Below are positions 47,441-60,549 of a DNA stretch of 64,000 nucleotides, piece after piece. Positions within the stretch are counted from its first letter, which is position 1. Each line of letters starts with the position of its first letter. The stretch covers positions 85,377,580 to 85,441,579 of the forward strand of contig CM047425.1 of assembly GCA_026168455.1 (NCBI GenBank), written 5' to 3'. The DNA is from Theocolax elegans (lineage: Eukaryota; Arthropoda; Insecta; Hymenoptera; Cerocephalidae). The notes under the pieces were generated by a model that saw only the letters and a list, made by a program, of their open reading frames with translations, was not told the DNA's origin and made no database searches. Position numbers and translations under genes: made by a program.

Positions 47441-50400
47441 TCTCCTGTATAGGACTACACGTATATATATACCTATACATCTACCATTACTAGAGAAAAA
47501 TATCTCGTGTTTGCTCGAGTGTCTCTTTATGAAAGTCTTATGAAAGCTTTCGTGGCTGAACTAACTTTTATTTAGAAAATCTTGCGGATTTTATACATGT
47601 ATTAGAATCAGCTGTGCATACGCCCTATCAATATTTTCTATATACGTTCTATTTATTAAAAGTGTATGCATATATTCTATATACAGGTTTTCTAAATTTT
47701 TAATACGATGCAAAGTAATATCAAAATTTTATATTTATATATACGTATATACACTTGGAGAATATTGAATTCACCTATCGGTTTTGCAATAGTAATTTTT
47801 ACTACGACGTATTACCTTTACATTTTTTATACATGGTGCAAAATTTTATTTATATATCAATATTATCTATAAATTACATTAAAATCGATGTTTAATCAAA
47901 ATGTGCTAGTTAACTCTGTCATTTAGAAGGTTATGCATGCAGTATTTCTCAAATGGATTATATAATCTTCCTCATTAAAACAGTAGTCTATATCATATAA
48001 ATAACACAGCAATTAAATAGTATTAACCCTATACATAAACTGATTAAAAAAAAATAAGAAAATTTATAAAACGTTGGATATTTCGTGGGAAAATTATGCA
48101 TTTCAAGTAGATAATGACAGAATCCGGTCAGACTGTAGTACATTCAATATTTATAACTGCGTTTTCCCATGCGAATTCCTGAATTTTAACAAGCCTGTTT
48201 ATAATACACATCTTTCGTATCGATGAGCAATTCATTTTTTCTTCTATCGAAAATGTATAAATAAATAATTTTAACACACAACACAAAACATTTCATAAAA
48301 ATAAATTTTTATTTTATTTTTATTTTTAGAACAACCATTGTAATTTTATTCTTATAAAAATAAGGTTTTATAATGTTATAATTTTATTTTGTAGCATCAA
48401 CTTATTTTTTATTGTAATGCACAGTTAGGTTATTATAAATTCTTTAACAAGCAAAAATTTATGTCCATCATTATATTACAGCAATTTCTCTTACAGTATG
48501 CTTTTATGATTTTGTTGATTATTTGAATACTTTTATAGCTGCGTATATTATTAGTATTTATATTACTCGTCAATTGTACGAGTAATCTTTATTTAAAAAT
48601 ATCAAATTCAACTGAAAAAAAAAATAGAATTTATCATTCGTAAATTGAATGTCATTCATTATAATACTTCACGCATATCGTTCTGACGGCATCACAATTT
48701 TTGGCACATTACGAAGTACATTTTTATATAGGACGAGTATCCCGTAACAATGAAGATCAGAGAACAATCACGATAAAGCACTTATCTTCTCGACCAGAGT
48801 AAGTACATTAAGAAATCAATCATTGCCATCACAATAGCCGCACGTTAAAAAAAATATACGTTCTCTCTCGGTCAGATAAGCTTGTATATACCTATATATA
48901 AACAAAAAAAGTATCTCACGCGATGCATTGTCCGTTCATATAATGCAAAAATTCTCGCTTTATTAACGCACTGTGGTGTAATATACGCATCGCAGTGGAA
49001 TCGCAGTATGTATACATACGTATAATTACGCCCGTTCACTAATTACAATACGACCCCGAGGAAATACCGAGGGCGGGATTCCCCCCACTTTTCTTCGTAT
49101 TTTCCACGCGCACGGAAAAAAGTTACATAAATCTTGAGCCTGGGAAAAGCGCAGGGAGGCTCATAATAATTAGAAGCCAGCTCTCGGTTCGCTTTCAGCA
49201 AGTGTAACGGACTATACTTTATAATTCACCTGCTTTTCATCGTCACCTACCCTTCAACAACCTCGGACGAAAGGGACATTGTATTTTCGAGACAGCGCAG
49301 CAAGAGCTTACGCCTTTATTTATTATAAACCGTTTTTTTTTGTAAGCGACATTGAGTTCCTTCGCTTCTTTTCTACAACGTCGGTGCATTTAAGCTTTAA
49401 AGCTTGAGATTTAAAATCTATGTTACGGATATATAGTTAATTTGTAGCTTTTTTCTATAAGAGGTTTCATAATTAAACGTAAACATTTCCGCAAGGAAGT
49501 AAAATTGAGGTTGGTGTCAGTACGATAGTATCAAGGAAAGGTATAATATTTAATAAGCGCGATCTTTCAGCTGATACGATAACGATGTTAATTTCGCAGT
49601 TACGTTTCTAGAGCTCACAGAAAATATAATTATCTTACTTTTTCCAATCAAAGTGCTGATCGAAATCTCTCACGTTTACATTAATCATCAAAATAAATCA
49701 ATTGTTGAATTAAATACTTTTTAACTTAAAATTTGAATTAAATAACACGCAATTGATTGATAAAACTATAACAAAATTAATAAACATCTTTTTATACAAG
49801 TTTGTATCAATATTTCATTGGATATATGTATGATTAGAATTTTTTCATATAATTCCTTTAAATTTTCTTAAAGAGAAAGTTTCATCTCAATATTTAATTT
49901 TTTAATCTAATTATGTGAAAGTTTTATTAAGTTTTTGTTTTCTTATAAATGGGTTAATGTGCGAACGTATATAAAAGTTATTTATTTAGAAATTATCCGC
50001 GTATTACGATTAAACGAGTATAGACCATATCGAGTGAAAGTTTACTTCGTGCTTCATCCGTTTTCGAATGCATTAACGATTCGTTACATTAGATGACAGC
50101 ATAAGCTGATTACGATCTTTTTAAAAAGCAAATAAATTCATCTTTGTTACCCCGTAATGATAAAGCGTAATAATGAATAAAGAGTTAACGATTCACATTG
50201 TACCTTTTTTTTGAAAATGTTATACGTATATTCCATTTCTACGTTATGCTCCACTTGAGATTGTATTAGTAAAAGTAGCAAAACTCATTATTGTATTAAT
50301 GTTTATTGAAAGTAAATTTTTAATGTTTTTAAGCCACTTATTAAATAATTTTTTAAATATAAAATTATAGTGTAACACACTTTGTACCTGAATAATAAAA

Positions 50401-50490
50401 AAATTCTGTTTCATTAGCTATATCGACAAGTACTTGTAATATCATTCGCAGTAGTGCAATTGCAGTTGCAGTTGTTAAATATAAGTATAC
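47441..50490. other. Non-coding DNA with one minor CpG-richer patch
   Basis: Mostly AT-rich. A moderately GC-rich patch lies at about 49030-49280. No gene or repeat family recognised. Confidence 0.45.
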
Positions 50491-50900
50491 TTGAATCAAG
50501 GTAAAATTCGAGTTGTTTTCACGTCTCAATCACGTTGCCGCGGTAAAAAGTTACAGGAAAAGAAAGGTAAAACGTCATCGTTCACGGGTTCCGTAATAAA
50601 TCATCAGGATTATAGTTTCGCTTCATTAAAACGGAAGAGCGAGTCTAGTTGGCATAGTGTTGTATCACCTGACGCGAAAAGTGTGCGCTACTGCGTTGGA
50701 CTCTCGCTCTTTACTATACACGGTATCGGTTACTATCGGTCTCGCACTCTCTCACTTTTTCTCCTTGCACACCGGGTTAATGAGACTGATAAGTAGGGAG
50801 GGGAATAAGGTCAGAGGAACGGCCGCGTAAAAGAAGGCCGGGTGAGGTGCTTTCACGCTCAAGATAAAGCTTTCGAGAGATTCTCAAAGCACTCTCAAGA
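50491..50900. promoter_or_regulatory. CpG-richer block followed by a TA microsatellite
   Basis: Contains a 101-codon plus-strand frame with no recognisable domain, and GC-rich DNA up to about 50890. A TA microsatellite follows at about 50912-50937. Could be control DNA or a non-coding exon. Evidence is composition only. Confidence 0.25.
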
Positions 50901-50911
50901 TAGGTGAGAAT

Positions 50912-50937
50912 CATATATATATATATATATATATATA
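50912..50937. repeat. (TA)n microsatellite
   Basis: About 13 TA units in a row. Confidence 0.85.
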
Positions 50938-50939
50938 CT

Positions 50940-53900
50940 TTCTATCGATTTAACATTTTGAATTTTATTCGAGTTTTATTTTTTTATTTTATTCGGAAGG
51001 GATAATGTCCTATCACTGAGAACTCTAGTGTAAGGATTTTAAAATTTTAAAATATAATAGTAAATGTTGAGTGGTAAAAATCCAATAACTCAAATAGTTG
51101 CATAAAAGTAAAAAAAATGTTACAAAATCATGATAATTTAACTGTAACATTTATTTAAATTTTTGTATAATTTTTATTATTTTTCGATTAAGAGGGAAAA
51201 TTCATCCAAAGAAAATTCATTTTTATCCTTATATAAGATTTAAATCTTTAACTTATTTTTGAACAAATCTTTCTTTCAAATGTACAGTATTGCAAGATAT
51301 ATAAATATTTGTTACAAGAAAATCTTTCCTTCTTTATTCATAAATGCATTTTGCATTTACATCAGGAAGCTTTATGAAAGATAAATTCAAAGTATTTACA
51401 AAGACCTTAAATTTACAAATTTGTGTATTCATGAATGTGTATTTATTCCAAATATGTTAGAGTAGTTCGTACAAAAACCACTATCTTGAATATTATTACT
51501 TATTCTTACTTTATACTTTTTTATATATTTTTTTTGTAAACACTTATAAAAAACAGAAAATATTACTGAATGTGCATGTGACATTTTACGTTGTGTCAAA
51601 TCTCAAAATAAGTATATTTATATACATGTACTTCAATTTCGGTCATTTGTGCTCATAAAACTATAATAAAAAATACACAAAGATTATTTTTATTTATTTT
51701 TTTGTATTTTATTTATTGTATAGTAATTCGTAATGAAATGTACTGATGGATAAAGTTTCTTATGATCATCATAACTCATTATTTATAATTAAATAAAGAA
51801 ATATATTTTTTTCTTTAAGAATTAGTTAAGATATATATATTAAACAAAATATAATATATAACTATTTAAAACAATAATAACTATGTTTACTTACTATTAC
51901 GTATGTTTACTATGTATTATGAATTGTTGATAATTATAAATACAAGATTATTAAATGTAAATATTTTTGTTTAAAAATATATGGTTACTTTATCTATAGA
52001 ATGCAAGATAATTGCATTTTCCGAAACTTAGACGTATTGTTCAATTTAGGTGTTGCTTATACATGCCCGAAAGATTAGCATGGAAATCGGTTCAAGTATG
52101 AAAATGCAGAGCTTTAGTGTTTAAAGTTCGAGTAAGCATTTTGTTTTACCTTCTTTTAAACTTGTAATATAGAAATATTTTACCAAAGACTTATAACTTT
52201 AAGACAATTATTTATGCTTGCAAATGAACTATCATATTGCAAATTTAGAAAGGATGATGTATAAAATATAACATTATTACGTATTTTGAATAAAAATAAT
52301 ATATACATAATTGATCAGTGATAGAACATTAATTTAAAGACGTAAATTAAACTCAAGTATTTTTCTTAATCTAGATACATAAATGTTATAATATTATCCA
52401 TATTCCGATTACATAAAAAAATTGAGTTCAAAATCAATATAATATATTATGTCAATCGTCTTTGTTTTTCATCGAAACGTAAACATCCGTTCCCTTCGTA
52501 ACTGTTCCCTTACGTAATATATAGTAATTGCTTTGAAATAATTTTTTTTCTTTTTTATATAAATAATTCAATACTCATGTAATTGGGTTTAGGTGCACTT
52601 ACATCAGTTCCATTTACGCATCGGTTTTCTTAATATAGGAGATACAAGAACGTCTCGTACGCTCGCGGTTAATGGCATTTATCGAAGAACGAGTTAGGTG
52701 CGTAAGTTTCGTAATCTCACGTACATGGAATTTCGGTGTCTTAGAAACTTGTCAGACGCAGTATCTATTAGCCTGGTCTTCTTTTTCTTCTCACCGAAGT
52801 CAATCACCTTATACGAATACGGAAAAAACAGACAGCGTAATTGTTGGGAAAAGATAAATATTTCGAATATCATTTGAACATATACATGCGTATATATGTA
52901 TATATACATATATATACCTATACATACACATCAGGGATAAAAATGTCACTTTTCTTGATGTGACGATTTATGTAAATTCTTGTGCCACATTTGCATCTTA
53001 CGTTTATCGATATTGAACGCTTCGAGTGTAAGAACAGCTGGAGAGAAAATGCGATATTTGCATAGGCGCGATTCGAAACGTTCGTTGTATTCATCTTTTT
53101 TTCTGTATTTGTTCGTGACATACATTCTTTTTTTACTATGATTTGGTACGATCTTTTTGTTACGCAGAGGATTTTCATTATAAAAAAGACCGTGAATATC
53201 CATACATATATATGTATACGCGCATGTATGTGTAGCTAACTCGTAGGCGAAATAACGATCGACATTTCAAAAATATGTTTGTTTTAACGACTGTTGTTCT
53301 TTTCATTTAAAGTGCGTTTTAATAGCAAAATATAATAATTTTGAATAAATTGAAGTTTTTTTTATTTTTTTTATATCTTAATACTTTTAGCGATGTGAAA
53401 TGGAAGTTATGTAACAAAAATGCATAACGATTATGCGGATACTTTTGAAATTGTTGTTAATACACGCGTATACGAGTAAACTTAACAATACCGTCATTTA
53501 TTTGTTAATTTTTTTGTATGCAATTGTGTTACTTCCTGAATTCAGTTTGCAGTGTTCAGTCACGTAAACTACACACTCACTATATACGTATGTTCAACGT
53601 TTTAAGCGTATATTTTATGTTTTACTCAATTAGGTGGCAATCAATATAATCATGCAGGATATATGCTTATTTACAAATGTGAAAGCTTGACGTATATAGA
53701 ATAGAAAGAAAAAAACATTGTCAGGATATCCAGAGCAAAGTAAAGTGAAGTACCAGATACACCTGGTAGAAATTCACTTTAAAGAATTATAAAAGTCTAT
53801 ATATTTTATATGTGTAAGTGCACTGCAGGTTCGTCCGGCTTTCTGTTATCTACATTTATGCGACATTACGATTGTTCCATTTGTGGCTTCAAATCCAAGA

Positions 53901-54739
53901 ACGTTGGTTAAAATTTGATGACAGTACATATTTAAATTGTATGTATATACATAGACTTTTATTTTCATGCGACTTTATACATTTTGAGAGTAGATACGCT
54001 TTATGAACAATTTAAAAGCTCAACAATAAGTATCGCAGAAGAAATATTTCGCGTAAATTTTTAATTGTTAAACGTGAAAATTATGCTTTAACGTTGATAA
54101 AAAGGATGTTACTATACTATTTTTTTTCAAGTTTCAATTAGGTCTTGTGATTGACTAGAACTGTTTTTGTCAGTGGCTTGAGCTTTCGTGAAAATTAATT
54201 GTCGTATTTGTCTTTTACAGCTCCATTTTATTCTTTAGAAACAGAAAGTTATGTACTTGCAAAATTTCCTGGAAGTAAACCAACGAATATTGCCGAGTGA
54301 TCAAAGTTCGTATTTCATTTGAATTGTAGATAATTAATGCTAAGTAAAACTTTTGCCTTTGCCTTGTGCTTTTAAAAAAATGTCTTTTTATCGTAACGCG
54401 GAAAAGCAAATTTTTAATAATCCAAACAACTATAATGGACTTGTTTATTCTTTTAGTAAAATTTCTTAGTATATATAAATATTAATAAATATACAATGTC
54501 AATAATAGTTTAAGATTTTTTAATAAACAATCCTTAAATCTTATATCGTTGTACTTGGGATATCGTTGACTGGGTGTATTTACTGCATTAAAATACGCGT
54601 TGATCCTTGAGCAAAAATATAAATCTGAATAATTTTGAATTGCTTTAAAGGACTGTAGAAGATGTCGCAGGTCGAAACAGTCAAACGTTCGTAATATAAA
54701 ACCAAAGATCATAACCAGTGCGCGTACTTGCATTTATAT
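50940..54739. other. AT-rich non-coding DNA
   Basis: No coding exon or strong repeat seen. TATA/CATA simple repeats at about 52880-52925. Small frames show no family. Confidence 0.45.
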
Positions 54740-55060
54740 AGGAGGGAAAAGCTTCCTAGCTAAAAAAGAGAAAACGATGCCATCCGCCGGTTATTCTCGA
54801 ATGGGACCCGAGTAGGGAATTGCGTCACGGTTTAAATCGCGATATCTCGCGGTCGGTGAACCAACCGGCGAATGGTACGACCGTCGTACTCTTTCATGCT
54901 ATTAGGTTATAGGCACGCGTTTCCCCACTAACGTCCTTTACCACTTGACTATTTTTTCTTCTTCTTGTCCTTTTATCGTCACGCGGTTTTACCCTTCTTC
55001 CGCCTGACTTGCTCGTTGCTCCCCTATACGAGATTTCTTTTTTTATCGTCCGCGAGATAT
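54740..55060. promoter_or_regulatory. CpG-richer block
   Basis: A stretch of about 300 bases of raised GC and CpG (GCCATCCGCCGGTTATTCTC, AAATCGCGATATCTCGCGGT) with no open frame of note. Candidate enhancer, promoter or untranslated exon. Confidence 0.3.
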
Positions 55061-56770
55061 TGTGATTTCATTTCAAATCGAGATTGATCGTATAACTTAA
55101 ATATATATAGGTACTTTTGCATGTAGAATTGGATTGGTTTTATGCGTCATCATCGGTATTTTCGAACGACGAAGTACAGTAAAATTGATTCTCTTTTAAA
55201 AGTTGATAATTTTTCAACTGTATTTCAAACTGATTGTTTTGTATTGAATTATTTTCTAATCATATTCGCAATATCATGAATTGCATAAAAACTGGTGAAA
55301 TCGCATGTTAAACCGTTGTCGATACTGCTATAGCGAGCAACGTTCTGCTTAACGTAATCTTATACTCCTTATATAGCACTCGCTTTGCTTGATCGTCATA
55401 TTTCGGCTTACCCGCTATGTAATCGCTATACACGTGATAATTATGCATTTACTTGATAAAATTGTACAATTTTATGATAATTGTTTCTGACTCTCTTACT
55501 TTTTACACAGTTAGAATAATGATATCTTTTTTTTAAATCGAAATTCTGTTTCTACAATTACGTCTATAATGACCGTTGCATAAAAATGTACAGAATTCTC
55601 AAAGATAAAGTGATAATTTATTTAAAGTAGTATGCAGATAAGTTCTGGTGAATTAAAAGAAATAAGAAATTATCCGCTAACGCAAATATAAATATACTTA
55701 TTATCCCATTCTCTAAAACGAAATAATGAATTCACCCTAATTATTTTAATCTTATACGATTTGTAATGCTACTTCTATCGGATTGCCATAATTATATATT
55801 TTACACTTGTAATGCTATTGTTAAATTTAGAAAAATACGAAATTACACTTACATTTACTTTTATTTCTCGATATTTCAATTAAAATCGGTAAATTATCCA
55901 AGCTTCGGATTTCCATAAATTTATTAGAAGAATATCGTGAAATCGATGAAGCTACTTACAATATCGGAATTCTTGGGATCATGTATATTGCACTGTTGTG
56001 GTTTTACACCTTCGTGGAATCTCAGCATCCGAGTATACGAAGATATTTTCATTTTTAATTGTGTATCGATTCATTCTTTTAATATAAGATAAATTCAATT
56101 TATTTTACAATGGATATTCGAGGAAAGCTGAAGAATAAATTATATAAATTTTGATAAGGTTAATGTTTTATATCATTTTTTTAATTCTAACAAATAATCA
56201 AAATACCGTTTAAATTAACTATTATGACTTTAATTTTCTTTTTCATGCTGAAGAAACTGCAGGTTCGAGCCTAGTTTATGAAATATTTAAAATTATACGA
56301 AAAATTCGCGCTATTCCGTTCGATATTGTAAAATTTTTGTAAATTTTACATAATATTATCTTTAAAAATAGAAAAATTCGATCAGCGAATAAACCTTACT
56401 GCAATAACGCAAAAAAGATTGTAACTTATATACAAAAAACTTAATGATGCATATTTTAATTAAAAAATTATTATAAAAAAATCATCAGTAAATAAAAAAA
56501 CTGCAAACACTTTTTTTTTAATTTCATGAAAAAAATAAACGTCCTGTCTCTGGTGACACTTGTTTAAAAAATAAAGTATAAACGCTTCCTAAATTCGTTC
56601 AACCATTAATCACCTCACACCGTACAACTCCCTCAACTCATTATACCTGCATGTGCATTAATTGCCTACTTCCTACTTTTCTCTCTTCCCTTTTTTCTCG
56701 ACCTCTCAAAATTGTCGCCATTCATTTTCTCATTAAACGAGTAACTATATATTCATTTCACATTTCTATC
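55061..56770. other. AT-rich non-coding DNA
   Basis: Nothing recognisable on either strand. Confidence 0.45.
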
Positions 56771-57290
56771 GTTACATATACGTAGTCCGGCAGTAGCCGA
56801 GATTTATCGTCGCACACGTCGTATCTCATTCCACGTTGACTTTCTCGCGACCATTTTCTTTCTTCTTTTATCCCGCGACGATTCTTCATTGTCTCCTCTA
56901 TTTTTCTCGTGACTTTTTCCGTTTTTCACAACCGAGCGAATTATTATCATAAGCATCGTTGCAAGCCTCGCCACGCTCGAGTAAATCCGATGGCGTGCGA
57001 AATGCTGCAAGAGGTAAGATGAAAAATCTGGGTTGTTTGGCTCGTTTTGCACCGGATTATCCGATGTGCGCATTTGCTCTGGACAAATTTTTCGCACGAT
57101 GCATAAGGGATAACATTTCTTGAATGTTGAACAACTTTTTTTTTATTCTTATGCACTGGCGAGTTTGCGAAAAGATTGATGTAATTTCCTGTTTGAAAGG
57201 ACATGTACGAACGTCTTTTAAAAATCACATTTTCTATCTCGTAACGGGATTCTCTCTGCGTTACGCAACTGGAGTTGACGATCGTTTTGT
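56771..57290. promoter_or_regulatory. CpG-richer block
   Basis: Raised GC with overlapping minus-strand frames (93 and 97 codons) lacking any recognisable domain. Same interpretation and same uncertainty as the other CpG-richer blocks of this gene-poor region. Confidence 0.25.
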
Positions 57291-60190
57291 AGTAACTGTT
57301 TGTTAATTAATTATTAATAACAAATCTTCAATCTTATAATATGACATTTCATTAAATCAAGTTTTAATTAAATAAATTTTAAATATTATTATTAAGTTTT
57401 ATTTTATACATCGTCAATTCATAAATATAGAAATAATTTGTTAATTGAAATCTATTTCTGAAATAATTATTTTATAACCAGTAGTATAGCTGTCATACGT
57501 TTTCTTATTAGTTTATGCACTTTTAATAAAATAGTCAATTTATGATTAAAAAATGTATTTACTTGCTATATTATAAATTATCAATGTTTTTATGAATAAC
57601 ATTATGAATCATCAAAATTATATGTGTGTAAGAAAATATAAATATTGTTTAATTATTTAAATAATCGATAATAAAGCAGTAGCTGTATGAATTGATATGT
57701 CACCATCAGATTACATTGCAAAGAATAATGCACATAAATATACATATACGTATACGTCGGCATCGACGAAACAAACTATTGAAAACTATATAATTGAATT
57801 CAGAAGCAGGCAAATTATTAGTATACATCGTCGTAAACTATACCTTCAAAGATTTATTAATATATATATGATGACGATGATGATGATGGCGTAAGCATAA
57901 TTCATAATCATTATTCAATCACAACGGCTGTTTGCTTATATACGAAATCAATAACGTTGATTGTTATTGATCAATTATTATGAAAGTGTTTTCTGGAAAC
58001 TTTAAATCATTGCGTTGACTTGTATTTTCGCAATTTATTCCAGCAGAATAGTATATTTAGGCAATATCGTTATTGCGGAAGATGTAATACAAAAGATGAT
58101 GTATATATATATACAGTACCACATAAATTATTTCAATTTGTCGAATTAATTGTTTGCAACTAAAGTAACGTTCGTTTTGTTCGTTTTATTTGAGGGAATG
58201 AAAATTAAGCTAAAATGAGAACGTATCTATATACGTAAAGTTAATAAATATTATTTATTTGGTAAAGTACAATAACATTTTAAATTATATTAGTTTTTGC
58301 TTTATTATTTCATACGAAAATAATGCAACTCAAAACGTTTCACGAATTGGATAAATTATATTTATTAAAAATATGAAAATTGAACGTAAAATAATTAATA
58401 AATGATAACAATTATTTTTTATCGCTAATATGCACAACGATATCCATCGTAATATATAGCACGCATCAAATTATTATAGCGCAAGTTTCTATTTAAAATC
58501 ATCTATGAATCAACTGATCCAACAAAATATTTCCCTGAGTAGAGAAATATCCCTCGGTGCGTATAAATTTTAAAGATAGTAAACATTACAAGTACATATT
58601 ATACCTATAGACACAATGAAGCGAGACACCGTCGGCGATGCATTGGACGGCTTCCAACGATTTCCGTTCCGACGTATATAGGTATGTGTACTTTATAACA
58701 TCAAGCGACAGTTTTGGCTTGATATTATGCATGTGTGTACACCTTCGCAACTGCATTCGACGCGTGTATCGAGCATTATTTTTACAAGAGTCTCGATATT
58801 ATTCGCATACGAAAAATTTGAATGGCGCGCGCAAAATCGAATGAAAGCAAAATATTCCAAGTGTCATAGTTTTGTGTACGATGCTTGAATTTTCATACTC
58901 GCATATCCTTAAATTTTCTATCGAATGTTTGTTCAATTGAGACTTTAAATTATAGGGAAGATACTCTATAATAATATTTGCGTTTTATTGAAAGTAATAT
59001 TCGTTCAACAGATATTGCGATAAAATAGTGTATTGTACTTATATACATAGTAATTGAAAAAGTTTATTAAATATAATAAATAATAAATTATAGTGATAAA
59101 AGGACATTTATCCTTAATTTCTTATTACGTTTAGAATTATATAAGTTATCTAAGTAGTGAAATGAAATAAAAAAATTGGTATTACGTACAAAAAGTTGTA
59201 CAAAAGATAGCATAGAATAGTGCATGTATCCTACTTCAATTAAGATTCATGTAGCGTAGCAATCTCTCAAACACCAAATGAAAAATTTTTCATTGTTCTC
59301 TTATCCAGCATCTGTTTAAATTTTGCATTCACAAACACATTTTTATCTTCCGAATTTATTTCGACATTCCTTAATTAAATTTCACGCGAATCTCTTGCAT
59401 GTTCAAATAGTTTAGAAAATTTTATTTTGGTTTTTTTAATAAGAATTTCGAACGTGTAAAAAAGATTAAAATATACATAGATGCGTATATATTCATAGTT
59501 TTATCGATCACACCGTGATTTGTTACCAGGTACTTTGTCTCAATCGACGTAAAAAATAACTGTTTCGTATATTGAAAACGTGTAAAAATTTGTAAATAAA
59601 TGTAAAGTGGTGACAAATTTTTCAATTTGATCCCATTATGCTTTATCAAAAATAAAATGGGACGATTATGTAAATACCTGCGTGTAATTAGTAGTTATTT
59701 ATATAAATGTAAAGTTTACGAAACATATATTTCAAACAGGGTAACTCTACATTTTATATTATTATAACTATCTTTTCTTTCATTATTAACCGATTATTTG
59801 ATGTAATTAAAATGTAACTGTAATTCTGAAATACATTGTAATATTCGGATAATTTAATGAAAACTATTTCCGTTATTGTGGATATCTTAACATTAGCGAT
59901 ATTCTACGCAAAATTTAATTGGAAACGTTTACTATATATTATATAATAAAAATTATTTGTCTAGTATATACGTTATCATGTATATCAGCCGTATCCATTT
60001 GTACATACGTGGAAATGATTTTTGTTGAAAAACAATAATAATCCAAGATAGAAAGTCAGCAACTAGTTTGTACCCGGAGTAAAACTGTAACAACATACGC
60101 AAACAGTTGGGTTTCCCCAGTGGAAGTAAATAAACATATTGCAGTCGAAACACGTTTATATAAAAATGAAAATAAAATGCAACAGACAAT
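57291..60190. other. AT-rich non-coding DNA
   Basis: No gene seen. A short imperfect GATGAT run lies near 57870-57890. Confidence 0.45.
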
Positions 60191-60194
60191 GGAG

Positions 60195-60425
60195 CCTTTC
60201 GAACACATCATCTCAACGGGCGCACGTGACCGCTGGAGAATCCCGGGTGCAACGCAGACTCGATCCGCGCATTAAGTCCGCTGGACGGCCGATAATGAAT
60301 GCGCTTGGTATACGGCTGCCGAAGGCCAAGCACCGCGAAACAGAGAGGGAGAGAAGTGTAGGCGTATATACACGGCAATATAGGTTCGAGGTAAGGCCGA
60401 GCGCGTTGCCCCGGTTTGTCTAACA
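60195..60425. promoter_or_regulatory. CpG-richer block beside TA/TACA repeats
   Basis: A sharply bounded GC-rich segment (GGGCGCACGTGACCGCTGGA) containing CACGTG E-box and GA-rich motifs. It is directly followed by simple TA/TACA repeats. No supported coding frame. Confidence 0.3.
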
Positions 60426-60545
60426 CAATATACATATATATATATATGTATATACATATATGTATATAGATAAATGCAATCGCAGGTGAACGGTATTATG
60501 CGTATATACATATATACATGTATACGTATATACATGTCGGTATGT
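60426..60545. repeat. TA/TACA/TATG simple repeats, self-complementary
   Basis: Runs of ATATAC, TATATA and GTATAT units over about 120 bases, able to fold back on themselves. Interrupted near 60470-60500. Confidence 0.75.
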
Positions 60546-60549
60546 ATAT